Shown in pieces: positions 25,823 through 33,845 of a DNA stretch of 64,000 nt (the stretch's first letter is position 1; each line of letters begins with the position of its first letter). The position numbers were made by a program, and so were the translations under genes. Source of the DNA: Porphyromonas pasteri (lineage in GTDB: Bacteria > Bacteroidota > Bacteroidia > Bacteroidales > Porphyromonadaceae). The stretch spans positions 149,272-213,271 of the forward strand of contig NZ_BMPU01000005.1 of assembly GCF_014647755.1 (NCBI RefSeq), written 5' to 3'. Under the pieces are notes generated by a model. That model had not been told where the DNA came from. It saw nothing but the letters and a program-made list of their open reading frames with translations, and did no database searches.

Positions 25823-27292
25823 CTATTGTGCTACGCCCCTTGACTTACGGACAAAGAGATTTGCCAAGGAATACTGATTTAACTCCGCAGTTGGAATAGC
25901 TGGATTCAGCCCCCAGAAGCGCAAATTCTCTGTATCTTCCGCCTTAGTTCGTAACGCAAAGTCTCGGCACAGATACTTCGAGGACTTAAGACTTTGGAAA
26001 GTCCATAGCCCAGATTCATTCAGCTGGGCATACCATCTATGCATCGAGCGACCAGTTTCATCAAAAGTACGATAGGCATTTGGACCTATAAAGATATACA
26101 CTTGACCGCTTTCATATCTTGGCATTATTACATCCAGATATTCAGAGTGATAATCGACTATACCATAAGTATCTGGATCTGAAAATACATACATCGTGCC
26201 TCCTACACCCTGAGGACGAATCAAATCCAGAATCCCAGAGAAGTATTTCACCTTCAATGGGAGATCAGATATCAAAGAAGGAATAAGGGGATTATCACCC
26301 TTGAGAGCAAAGAAAGAAGAACGAGCATTCATTCGTATCTGCTCCGCAAAAGACTTGTGATCTATAGGAGCTATTTCTTTAGAGCCATCAAAGAGAATGG
26401 TTGGCAACAGTAAGGATTGTGGTGGAATATAGTCGCTTCCCGACTGTATGTATGTAACTCCAATCTTACTCTGACTATTAGTAAGTTTTCGTTGAACCTC
26501 ATGACTCAACGTCCCTTTATCTGACCAAAGGGCAGCATGAATCTTTGCAACATCTCCCTCTGTAAAACTATTCTTGCTGGCAGAAATAGCCAAGTCCTGA
26601 AATGCCCCTGTCGTATATGAGGTCACTAAATGAGTTCCATATTTCTCGACTAACTCTGCAGCTGTAAGTTTCTTGAGATCTCGCACAAAACGCTTATGCA
26701 AGTAAAACTCAAAATCAGACACATCCCGAATATCATAACTTTCCGAGAGATATTTATAGCCCAGAATACTTCTGTAGATATAGCTCGCAGTTTCACTTGA
26801 AGTATATCTTTTGTTTGTATATCCCAAAGTCACAGGTTTATATTCAGCACCAACGGAAATCGTCAACGAATCACTGTAGGAGCGACTGTTCAGAATCGAG
26901 TAGGTTCGAATATACGGATCCTTAGGGTTCTCATCTCGTTCTATTTGCTCTGGAGCATAAGCCTCAGGATCAACAGGACGACCAAATGGAGACCAAGGAT
27001 TATCCGCCGTCAAACGAGCCTTATCCAAGATATCCCATTCCGCAAAGCCATCCCGATCATTATTGGTATGCTTTATTAGATTAAAGCTTCTACCTAAGAA
27101 ACGATCTGGAGCAAGCTCTCGCTCTGAAAGACCTCGGAGATAAGAGAACTTAGGATAGTCGTCTTGACCTGAGCTACTCTCTCTACTCTCTGGAGTTTTA
27201 CTCTCTGGAGCATCACCATCCTTACAAGCCCCGAAGCTAAGCACAAGCAAGGCGATAAGGGAAACACATGGAAGCGTTCTTCTTACTTTCAT
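25823..27292 (-). CDS. MACPF-domain lipoprotein (perforin-like)
   Basis: 489 residues. A lipoprotein signal ends in FGAC (Cys23). A Ser/Glu linker (about 24-45) leads into a MACPF domain with the family signature YGTH (218-221) in LVEKYGTHLVTSYTTGA. Upstream strands (SVGAEYKP) and two helical clusters flank the core as in the MACPF/CDC fold. The C-terminal 130 residues (from about 360) form a separate unrecognised domain with YHSEYLDVIMPRYESGQVY. Bacteroidales MACPF proteins include secreted antimicrobial toxins (BSAPs) that kill related strains. That role is plausible here but not shown. AT-rich, with its own promoter, and transcribed with the following lipoprotein gene. Confidence 0.82.
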   Translation of the reverse strand: MKVRRTLPCVSLIALLVLSFGACKDGDAPESKTPESRESSSGQDDYPKFSYLRGLSERELAPDRFLGRSFNLIKHTNNDRDGFAEWDILDKARLTADNPWSPFGRPVDPEAYAPEQIERDENPKDPYIRTYSILNSRSYSDSLTISVGAEYKPVTLGYTNKRYTSSETASYIYRSILGYKYLSESYDIRDVSDFEFYLHKRFVRDLKKLTAAELVEKYGTHLVTSYTTGAFQDLAISASKNSFTEGDVAKIHAALWSDKGTLSHEVQRKLTNSQSKIGVTYIQSGSDYIPPQSLLLPTILFDGSKEIAPIDHKSFAEQIRMNARSSFFALKGDNPLIPSLISDLPLKVKYFSGILDLIRPQGVGGTMYVFSDPDTYGIVDYHSEYLDVIMPRYESGQVYIFIGPNAYRTFDETGRSMHRWYAQLNESGLWTFQSLKSSKYLCRDFALRTKAEDTENLRFWGLNPAIPTAELNQYSLANLFVRKSRGVAQ

Positions 27293-27362
27293 TTTAGATT
27301 AGACTAAGACATAAAACCTATGTATGTGGCAGACCCTATCGTAGAGAAGGCACATCACATTG

Positions 27363-27370
27363 CAAATATA
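27363..27370 (-). promoter_or_regulatory. promoter of the MACPF gene pair
   Basis: TATATTTG on the minus strand matches TAnnTTTG, 70 bases upstream of the MACPF start codon. Confidence 0.55.
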
Positions 27371-27424
27371 TGGATATGTTCTGATATACCAAAAGGCAAG
27401 AGGAGAACACCTGAGTAGAAAGCG

Positions 27425-27462
27425 ACGGGGCCACTACCGAAGGATATCGGCAGTGGCCCCGT
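27425..27462 (-). terminator. hairpin after pyk
   Basis: ACGGGGCCACT pairs with AGTGGCCCCGT, with further inner pairing, 26 bases after the pyk stop codon. Confidence 0.75.
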
Positions 27463-27488
27463 AAAGAGGTATTCAGCGAAGCGCCGAA

Positions 27489-28925
27489 TTACTTAGCGTT
27501 CTTAGCGAGGATCTCCTTGACCGTGTCGATCTCGAGCGAGTGAGCAGCACCCGACTGACCGATCGTACCGCTCATATAAGCAGCCTGCGTGTCTTCGCTG
27601 ATGAGGCCTGACTCGATGAAGCTCTTGATACCTGCAGCCAGACGTGAGCCTGGGCAAGCAGCGTCTTCAGCGTAGTGAGCCGTCACACCGTAGCTGAGAG
27701 CCAGCTGACGAGCCAGAGTAGGATCGTAGCAGACAGCGCAGACGGGGACCGTAGCACGGAAAGAAGAGAGGTAGCGAGCCGTACGACCGGTGAAGCTATC
27801 GGTGATGATAGCCTGCGTGTCGATCTGCTCGACGCTACGTACAGCCTGCTTAGAGAGGAAGGCCGTCGTGGTGCTCACTTCCTTAGAGTAAGGCACTTCG
27901 TCGTTGTATTCGCGCTCAAGCGTCGTCTCAGCCTCACGGATGATGCTTGCCATCGTCTGGACAGCCTCGAGGGGGTACTTACCATTAGCCGTCTCACCAG
28001 AGAGCATGACAGCGTCGGTGCGGTAGTAGACAGCGTTAGCGATGTCGCTGACCTCTGCACGCGTAGGCAGGGGGTTGTCGATCATCGTGTGGAGCATCTG
28101 CGTAGCGACGATGACGGGCTTCTTAGCAGCGATACACTTCTTGATGATCATACGCTGGATGGAGGGGACCTTCTCAGCGGGGACTTCGATAGCGAGGTCA
28201 CCACGAGCGATCATGATACCATAGCAAGAGTCGATGATCTCGTCGATGTTGTCGACACCTTCCTGGTTCTCGATCTTAGCGATGATCTTGATGTCGCTCT
28301 TGTGCTCGTCGAGGATCGTCTGGATCTCCTCGATGTCCTTCTTGTTACGGACGAAAGAGTGAGCGATGAACTCGATCTTCTGGGGGATAGAGTGCAGGAT
28401 GTTGCCACGGTCCTTCTCGGTGAGTGAAGGCAGGTCGATGCGTACGCCAGGGACGTTGACGCTCTTGCGGCTACCGAGCTTACCGTTGTTCTGACAGACC
28501 GTGAAGAGCTTGTCGCCTTCCTTCTTCTCTACGTCAAAGGCAAGAGCACCGTCGTCGAGGAGGATGCGAGCACCTACGGGTACGTCGTGGACGAAGTTCA
28601 CGTAGTTCACGTTGATGACTTCATTGTTGGTCTTGGCTTCGGGGTTAGCCTGGAAGATGACCTTGTCACCAGCGTGGAATTCGCGCTTGACTTCTGAGTC
28701 ACCTTCGAGGACCGTCGTGCGGACTTCGGGGCCCTTCGTGTCCAGGAGGACAGCGACGCTGGGCGATACAGCACGCGTATTGTTGATGACCTGGGTGATA
28801 CCCTCCTTCGTCATGTGGGCGGTGTTCATACGTACGACGTTCACGCCAGCTTCGACGAGCGGACGGATGAATTCTACGTCGCAGCGCAGATCCGAGATAG
28901 TAGCTACAATCTTAGTTTTCTTCAT
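27489..28925 (-). CDS. pyk: pyruvate kinase
   Basis: 478 residues. It transfers phosphate from phosphoenolpyruvate to ADP, the last step of glycolysis. Landmarks are KTKIVATISDLRCD at the start, LLDTKGPEVRT, the catalytic KIENQEGVDNIDEI region, IMIARGDLAIEVP, and VIVATQMLHTMI (family MxxxxM/P loop). The C-terminal domain (about 350-478) has ITDSFTGRTARYLSSF. The start is ATG 28925 (MKKTKIVATIS), which aligns with the family; an in-frame start at 28976 lies inside aroQ. It follows aroQ by 19 bases, so the two are co-transcribed. Confidence 0.97.
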   Translation of the reverse strand: MKKTKIVATISDLRCDVEFIRPLVEAGVNVVRMNTAHMTKEGITQVINNTRAVSPSVAVLLDTKGPEVRTTVLEGDSEVKREFHAGDKVIFQANPEAKTNNEVINVNYVNFVHDVPVGARILLDDGALAFDVEKKEGDKLFTVCQNNGKLGSRKSVNVPGVRIDLPSLTEKDRGNILHSIPQKIEFIAHSFVRNKKDIEEIQTILDEHKSDIKIIAKIENQEGVDNIDEIIDSCYGIMIARGDLAIEVPAEKVPSIQRMIIKKCIAAKKPVIVATQMLHTMIDNPLPTRAEVSDIANAVYYRTDAVMLSGETANGKYPLEAVQTMASIIREAETTLEREYNDEVPYSKEVSTTTAFLSKQAVRSVEQIDTQAIITDSFTGRTARYLSSFRATVPVCAVCYDPTLARQLALSYGVTAHYAEDAACPGSRLAAGIKSFIESGLISEDTQAAYMSGTIGQSGAAHSLEIDTVKEILAKNAK

Positions 28926-28944
28926 AATGCTTAATTGGGGTAAT

Positions 28945-29391
28945 TTATTCGTGGGTCGGTAGAGGTAAGCCCCCACACACGGCTTCGATGGCTAAGCGGT
29001 ATCCATCGAGACCGAAGCCCGTGATCGTCCCTCGGCAGGCCTCTGCGATGAGGGAGCGCTGGCGGATAGGCTCACGCTTATAGATATTGGATATATGGAC
29101 TTCGATAGTGGGGGGAGTGATAGCCCGGAGGGCATCGGCCAAGGCCAAGGAGGTATGGGTATAGGCACCGGCATTGAGGATGATGGCGTCAGCGCCGGCA
29201 TCGTGCAGCTCATAGAGCCTGTCAAGGAGCGCCCCCTCATGGTTCGACTGGAAATAGGTCAGACGAAGCTGGTGATCATAGCGCTGGTGCAGCTGCTCCA
29301 GGCAAGTGTCCATCGACATCGTGCCGTAGATGCTGGGCTCACGCTGGCCGATCCGAGCAAGGTTCGGCCCGTTAATGATCTCTATCCACAT
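28945..29391 (-). CDS. aroQ: type II 3-dehydroquinate dehydratase
   Basis: 148 residues, the usual size. Third step of the shikimate pathway: dehydration of 3-dehydroquinate. Motifs are INGPNLARIGQREPSIYG (the lid Arg and the catalytic Tyr), FQSNHEGALLD, ILNAGAYTHTS and VHISNIYKRE (active-site His). It starts 40 bases from an overlapping divergent promoter shared with xerD. Confidence 0.96.
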   Translation of the reverse strand: MWIEIINGPNLARIGQREPSIYGTMSMDTCLEQLHQRYDHQLRLTYFQSNHEGALLDRLYELHDAGADAIILNAGAYTHTSLALADALRAITPPTIEVHISNIYKREPIRQRSLIAEACRGTITGFGLDGYRLAIEAVCGGLPLPTHE

Positions 29392-29423
29392 TCGTTATTT
29401 CGGGGGTATTCCTATTGTCTTCT

Positions 29424-29439
29424 TACCTTTGCAAAGATA
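29424..29439. promoter_or_regulatory. abutting divergent promoters of xerD and aroQ-pyk
   Basis: TACCTTTG (29424-29431, plus) and, immediately adjacent, CAAAGATA (29432-29439, i.e. TATCTTTG on the minus strand) form one imperfect inverted repeat. The plus element would serve xerD (ATG 29462), the minus element aroQ-pyk. Two polymerases could not occupy both at once. Confidence 0.65.
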
Positions 29440-29461
29440 AATTAAAATTCTCACTTTTTGA

Positions 29462-30370
29462 ATGCTCCCTGACGATATACGCACGCAGTTCCTCTCGCAC
29501 CTACGCTTCGAGCTCGGCCTCTCAGAGAATACGTGTGAGGCTTACCTCAGCGACGTCGATAAGCTCCTCAGCTACATGGACGTCGAAGGGCTCAGCATCG
29601 AAGCCATCGACTATCCACGACTGCAGCACTTCATCGCCACACTCCACGATCTGGGCATCGGCCCGACGTCGATCTCGCGCATTATCTCGGGTATCCGCTC
29701 CTTCGGACGCTATCTCCTCCTCGAGGGCTATGTAGATAGCGACCCCACAGCGCTCCTCGAGGTGCCACGCAAGGGACGCTATCTCCCGACCGTGCTGACG
29801 ACCGCCGAGGTCGACCGCATCATCGAGGCCGCAGGGAGTAAGGGCGGTGTCGAGGGCCAGCGCAATCGTGCCATCATCGAGGTGCTCTTCAGCTGCGGCC
29901 TGCGTGTGAGCGAGCTGTGTCACCTGACCTTCCCCGACCTCTTCCTCGATGAGGGCTATCTGCGCGTACAGGGCAAGGGGAGCAAGCAGCGCCTCGTCCC
30001 GCTGAGTGACTCCGCCATCGCCGAGGTCACCCGCTACCTCCGTGATCCCGACCGTGCCACCCCGAAGCGCGGACAAGAAGACTACGTCTTCCTCAGCCGT
30101 CGTGGGCAAGCCATCTCCCGCATCACCGTCTTCGTCATGGTGCGCGAAGCCGCCGAGATGGCGGGCGTGGAGAAGAAGATCAGCCCCCACACCTTCCGTC
30201 ACAGCTTCGCCACTGCGCTCCTCGAGGGCGGCGCGAACCTCCAAGCTATTCAGCTCCTCCTCGGTCACGAGGATGTAGCGACAACGGAGATCTACACCCA
30301 CATCGACCGCACCAAGCTCCGCGAGCAGGTCGAGCGCTATCACCCCCGCAATCGCAGAGCGAGGTTGTAG
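29462..30370 (+). CDS. xerD: XerD-type tyrosine recombinase
   Basis: 302 residues. Resolves chromosome dimers at dif with a XerC partner under FtsK control. The N-terminal SAM-like core-binding domain (1-95) precedes the catalytic domain with Arg in SCGLRVSEL, Lys in GKGSKQRLVPL, His-x-x-Arg in HTFRHSFATALLEGG, His in LLGHEDVATT and the nucleophile Tyr in EIYTHID. Full-length and intact; no flanking attachment sites or cargo suggest it is a mobile-element integrase, and a housekeeping Xer role fits best. Confidence 0.93.
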   Translation: MLPDDIRTQFLSHLRFELGLSENTCEAYLSDVDKLLSYMDVEGLSIEAIDYPRLQHFIATLHDLGIGPTSISRIISGIRSFGRYLLLEGYVDSDPTALLEVPRKGRYLPTVLTTAEVDRIIEAAGSKGGVEGQRNRAIIEVLFSCGLRVSELCHLTFPDLFLDEGYLRVQGKGSKQRLVPLSDSAIAEVTRYLRDPDRATPKRGQEDYVFLSRRGQAISRITVFVMVREAAEMAGVEKKISPHTFRHSFATALLEGGANLQAIQLLLGHEDVATTEIYTHIDRTKLREQVERYHPRNRRARL

Positions 30371-30400
30371 CGTACCACCTCACCCCGACATACGAATAGC

Positions 30401-30436
30401 CACGAGGCTGGAGAGCTGATACTCTCCAGCCTCGTG
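30401..30436. terminator. bidirectional terminator after xerD
   Basis: A perfect 15-bp stem (CACGAGGCTGGAGAG / CTCTCCAGCCTCGTG) with a 6-base loop lies between converging genes. Confidence 0.8.
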
Positions 30437-30459
30437 GCGTGTATATCATTGGGTGAAGG

Positions 30460-31335
30460 CTATTCCCTCACGATCGTGACGTATAGATACTTGATGAGGT
30501 CCTTCACGCGGAAGTGCCCTACCCGCTCGGCTCCCCAAGTAAAGTAGGTGAACGATACACGCTCCCCGTCGTCTGACCATACCGCCGTCCCGGGCTTGAT
30601 GACGATCCAATGAAGGCGAGCGATGCGGTTGCCCTTGGAGTCCGCCTTGATCAGCTTCGAGTCAATGAGCAGAAACGATCGGGTAGGCTTCCTCAGCGCT
30701 TCGATGATCGCTCTTCTGTGCGCTCTCTCAGAGCCCCAGCCCACGAAGCTCAACCTCTGTACAAAGCGCTCATTCGGGTAGATGCTCCTCAGCCAATACA
30801 GCATATCTTTCGGCGGGCTAAACAGCGCTAACGGCCCAGCCTTACCATCCACCCCGAAGAGCATATTCCGCCCCTCTCGCATCGCGCCTAAGAACATCCA
30901 GTCGATGCCCGAGATCCCTTCACGGGAACTCCCTCGCAGTCCCTTGCTTGCCTGCAGATAGAGGTCACCGACAGCACATATCCCCGTCTCGTAGAGGGCG
31001 AGCATAGCGGATATATAAGCCACAGGATCCGTGAGCATCAGATCGTAGGCAATAGCCGCAGGGCCGCAAAGCTCAGTAATCCCTTGATTGGGGAGGGGAT
31101 AGGACAAGGTCGTCCCAGCGTATGGGTAGGACCGCAAGCGATCCGCCTCCTCTCGGGACATTTCTTGCCGACAGAAGCGTGCCTGCATCTCCAGCGCCAC
31201 CTGCTCACGGTTATAGCACTCCCAGACGCGCGGGGAGGGCTCTGGGCTCTCAGCCAAGTATGTCAGGACCTTCCTCCCTACCGCAAGGGCATCAAGGGGC
31301 TCTGGAGATGGATCTGTCGGCTTCATTGTGTTCAT
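30460..31335 (-). CDS. unrecognised protein, possible C39/papain-like cysteine peptidase fold
   Basis: 291 residues, no signal peptide. I do not recognise the family. ELCGPAAIAYDLML (Cys90) has the CGPAA pattern of C39-like and other papain-fold enzymes, and RLHWIVIKPG (His242) in a strand near the C-terminus could supply the catalytic His, with Asp255/256 nearby. The central part is helical. The start is taken at ATG 31335 because TATGTTTG at 31408-31415 (minus) is a good promoter; a further upstream ATG (31410) would lie inside it. Stand-alone gene between two strong hairpins. The peptidase idea is inference from two short motifs. Confidence 0.5.
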   Translation of the reverse strand: MNTMKPTDPSPEPLDALAVGRKVLTYLAESPEPSPRVWECYNREQVALEMQARFCRQEMSREEADRLRSYPYAGTTLSYPLPNQGITELCGPAAIAYDLMLTDPVAYISAMLALYETGICAVGDLYLQASKGLRGSSREGISGIDWMFLGAMREGRNMLFGVDGKAGPLALFSPPKDMLYWLRSIYPNERFVQRLSFVGWGSERAHRRAIIEALRKPTRSFLLIDSKLIKADSKGNRIARLHWIVIKPGTAVWSDDGERVSFTYFTWGAERVGHFRVKDLIKYLYVTIVRE

Positions 31336-31407
31336 AGGACGCTCATCATACGACCTTGTATCATCGCCCAGGTGCGGTAGGCGCCCCAGGCAAATAAATA
31401 TCGACCG

Positions 31408-31415
31408 CAAACATA
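31408..31415 (-). promoter_or_regulatory. promoter of the CGPAA-motif gene
   Basis: TATGTTTG on the minus strand fits TAnnTTTG, 72 bases upstream of the chosen start. Confidence 0.5.
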
Positions 31416-31490
31416 GCTATATTATCCGTACTGCTATAAGCCTCTCGAGCAAAGCAGGCAGTAGCCAGCCGTCTCCTAATGCCTTACGCA

Positions 31491-31528
31491 CTTCGCCCCA
31501 CATTGTAGCGACACAATGTGGGGCGAAG
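31491..31528. terminator. strong hairpin between two minus-strand genes
   Basis: A perfect 16-bp stem (CTTCGCCCCACATTGT / ACAATGTGGGGCGAAG) with a 6-base loop follows the small membrane-protein gene. Confidence 0.7.
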
Positions 31529-31549
31529 CTGTTTCTTTGGGGTGGCTAT

Positions 31550-31756
31550 TTAGCCCTTCTGATACTCCGTCCATTCTTTGCCCAGGCGCCGAAGGAAACG
31601 CTGGGTCAGGAGCGCGGCCTTGGGGATGCCTATGACAAGGACTATCAGAACGAGAAGGCTTTGCAGTGGATTCATCGACGCCACATCCTGGGCATCTGCA
31701 AAGAAGAGTAGCCAGGCGAGGGTCGTATAGGCGACCATTAGGAGGATTCTACTCAT
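31550..31756 (-). CDS. small two-helix membrane protein, unknown function
   Basis: 68 residues. Two hydrophobic spans (about 4-20, ILLMVAYTTLAWLLFF, and 32-48, LQSLLVLIVLVIGIPKA) are joined by a short polar loop, with a basic C-terminal tail (RFLRRLGKEW). No family recognised. The two-span pattern, a terminator directly downstream and the absence of an overlapping gene support a real gene. No clear TAnnTTTG was found upstream. Confidence 0.55.
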   Translation of the reverse strand: MSRILLMVAYTTLAWLLFFADAQDVASMNPLQSLLVLIVLVIGIPKAALLTQRFLRRLGKEWTEYQKG

Positions 31757-31949
31757 CGCTTACCATCGTGCTAAAGGGTTAGTAATCGGTTTACTCTCCA
31801 AAGGAACACCTTTTTTTCGCATTTCGCAAAGGCCTCCATTTCCTACGGCGACGCTGTCCGCTCCTGCGGTCACTCGACTACAAACAAGCACAGGACATCT
31901 TGCCATCCAGCCGAAGAAAAGGCGTCCACCACTATGCCTAATCCTCCGT

Positions 31950-32025
31950 CCACGTACGTGGTCATAAAGTCTACGCACGCAAATCCTATGATCCACGTAC
32001 GTAGACCTAACGACCACGTACGTAG
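31950..32025 (-). repeat. modular intergenic repeat, copy D (four-palindrome core)
   Basis: Four 12-bp palindromes (CCACGTACGTGG, CTACGCACGCAA, CCACGTACGTAG, CCACGTACGTAG on the plus strand) lie at 31950-31961, 31971-31982, 31993-32004 and 32014-32025, with centre steps of 21, 22 and 21. Orientation is opposite to copies A and B. The AT-type palindromes are absent; the flank towards 31900 keeps only a weak trace of the module-3 hairpin. The rest of 31757-32146 shows no gene. Confidence 0.85.
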
Positions 32026-32146
32026 ACAAGGGTTTCTCTGTAGTGGTATGCAGTTTTCCACGAGGTGCGTGGGAAGTTTTCCTTCGCGCATTGGGAGAAA
32101 TCCGAATAGTCAAGCAAAGCCGCTTGCACTACGGGAGTAAAGCGAC

Positions 32147-32184
32147 ATCGCCCCCACAGATTCGGCGGAATCTGTGGGGGCGAT
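32147..32184 (-). terminator. hairpin after miaB
   Basis: A perfect 16-bp stem (ATCGCCCCCACAGATT / AATCTGTGGGGGCGAT) lies 37 bases past the miaB stop codon. Confidence 0.8.
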
Positions 32185-32220
32185 GCTTGATTCTTTGCTT
32201 CGGGGAGAAGCTGGAGGCGC

Positions 32221-33621
32221 TTACTCGGCTTCGGGCGTATAGCCTTCGGCAGGGCGCACGGGCTTCCCGATGAGGGTCGCTGCCGTGGCGGACTCGATGC
32301 GTACGTCCACGTATTGACCGACGCGGTAGCCTTGCTTGTCGAAGACGACGACCTTATTCTGCTGGCTACGCCCGAAGAGTTGTTCGCGGGAGCGCTTGCT
32401 GAAGCCCTCGATGAGGACCTCGAAGGTCTTCCCCACGTCACGCAGGTTGCTCTCGAGCGAGAGCTGGGTCTGCAGCTCGATCATCTCGTTGAGGCGGCGG
32501 ATCTTCTCTTCCTCGGGGATATTATCGATGAGGTACTTGGCGGCATACGTCCCGGGGCGCTCGGAGTACTTGAAGAGGAAGGCATTGTCATAGCCGACCT
32601 CACGCATGAGGCTCAGCGTATCCTGGAAGTCCTCCTCGCTCTCGTCGTGGAAGCCGCAGAAGATATCCGACGTGATGGCACAGTCAGGCATAGCACGGCG
32701 GATAGCCGCGACACGCTCGAGGTACCACTCACGGGTGTAGTTGCGCTTCATGAGCTTGAGGATGCGGTCGTTGCCCGACTGCGCAGGCAGGTGGATATGC
32801 TTGCAGATATTCGGGTACTTCGCCATCACAGCGATGGCCTTGTCGTCCATATCCTTGGGGTGAGGCGAGGTGAAGCGGATACGGATCGTGGGTACGGCGA
32901 GGGCAACCTGCTCGAGGAGGTCACCGAAGTCGTACGTGCGATCCCCGTCCACAAAGCGGTAGGAATTCACATTCTGCCCGAGCAGCGTGATCTCACGATA
33001 GCCCTTGGCCTCGAGGTCCTTCACCTCACGGATGATGCTCTCCAGCTCACGGCTACGCTCACGGCCACGGGTGTAGGGCACGATGCAGTAGGAGCAGAAG
33101 TTATTGCACCCACGCATGATGGAGACGAAGCCCGAGAGGTTGAGCCCGCCGATCTTCAGCGGAAGGACATCCTTGTAGGTCTCAGTGGTGGAGAGCTGTA
33201 CGTTGATCGCCTTCTCCCCGCGCTCGACAGCGCCGACGAGATTCGGCAGGTCGAGGTAGCTATCGGGGCCGACGACGAGGTCGACGTGGTGCTTCTCGAT
33301 CAGCTCCCCCTTGGCACGCTCCGCCATACAGCCGAGGACGCCGATGATGATACGACGGCGCTTCTTGCGGCGGATGGAGTGATAGTAAGCGATGCGGTTG
33401 AGGACTTTCTGCTCGGCATTGTCGCGCACAGAGCAGGTATTGAGGAAGATAGCATCGGCCAACTCAGGGTCTTCGGTCAGGTGAAAGCCGTCCATCTGCA
33501 TGATGGATGCGACGACTTCGCTGTCGGCGACATTCATCTGGCAGCCATAGGTCTCTATATAGACGCGGCGGGCGGTGGCGGTCGAAGGCTGAGCGCTCTG
33601 GGCGGGCTCGATCTTGGTCAT
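32221..33621 (-). CDS. miaB: tRNA-2-methylthio-N6-dimethylallyladenosine synthase MiaB
   Basis: 466 residues. A radical-SAM methylthiotransferase that modifies A37 of tRNAs reading UNN codons. The N-terminal UPF0004 domain has ETYGCQMNVADSE and LNTCSVRDNAEQK cysteines for the auxiliary cluster. The radical-SAM motif C-x3-C-x2-C is in GCNNFCSYCIVPYTRG, and a C-terminal TRAM domain (about 395-455) has GKTFEVLIEG. All expected Cys residues are present. It is alone on its transcript; the upstream region contains an oppositely oriented candidate small RNA. Confidence 0.96.
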   Translation of the reverse strand: MTKIEPAQSAQPSTATARRVYIETYGCQMNVADSEVVASIMQMDGFHLTEDPELADAIFLNTCSVRDNAEQKVLNRIAYYHSIRRKKRRRIIIGVLGCMAERAKGELIEKHHVDLVVGPDSYLDLPNLVGAVERGEKAINVQLSTTETYKDVLPLKIGGLNLSGFVSIMRGCNNFCSYCIVPYTRGRERSRELESIIREVKDLEAKGYREITLLGQNVNSYRFVDGDRTYDFGDLLEQVALAVPTIRIRFTSPHPKDMDDKAIAVMAKYPNICKHIHLPAQSGNDRILKLMKRNYTREWYLERVAAIRRAMPDCAITSDIFCGFHDESEEDFQDTLSLMREVGYDNAFLFKYSERPGTYAAKYLIDNIPEEEKIRRLNEMIELQTQLSLESNLRDVGKTFEVLIEGFSKRSREQLFGRSQQNKVVVFDKQGYRVGQYVDVRIESATAATLIGKPVRPAEGYTPEAE

Positions 33622-33713
33622 GAACTATATGAATTGCTTAAGTGACGGTGGGAGGTGCGTAGACCTTCTTAAGAAGGGGTCTCTCCCGCAGTTGGAGATA
33701 ATATATTTATCTG

Positions 33714-33721
33714 TATATTTG
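33714..33721 (+). promoter_or_regulatory. promoter of the candidate small RNA
   Basis: TATATTTG matches TAnnTTTG on the plus strand, in a region where every flanking protein gene is on the minus strand. Confidence 0.5.
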
Positions 33722-33726
33722 CAATG

Positions 33727-33802
33727 AAAATGTAAGATTTTTCATAGTTAAGGTTTTGGTTAATAGGTTGGAGCTGGCTGGGAAGTCAGCTCCGCTTTTT
33801 TT
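33727..33802 (+). ncRNA. candidate independently transcribed small RNA (about 76 nt)
   Basis: A -7 element at 33714-33721 predicts a start near 33727. The transcript would end at a terminator whose stem is GGAGCTGGCT (33770-33779) / AGTCAGCTCC (33784-33793, one mismatch) followed by seven T (33796-33802). Between them lies an AU-rich, largely single-stranded 40-base stretch. The only open frame is a three-codon ATG AAA ATG TAA. No known family was recognised. It is divergent from miaB and antisense to the intergenic strand only. Confidence 0.55.
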
Positions 33803-33845
33803 ACCCTTACCAAGACCTTCTACGATCTTCATCCCATGCTATATA

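Noticed and set aside
29462..30370. Integrase of a mobile element
   Set aside because: XerD-like length and motifs, a housekeeping neighbour (aroQ-pyk), and no attachment repeats or cargo genes nearby.
32314..33645. 443-residue plus-strand open frame opposite miaB
   Set aside because: Antisense shadow of a clearly identified MiaB.
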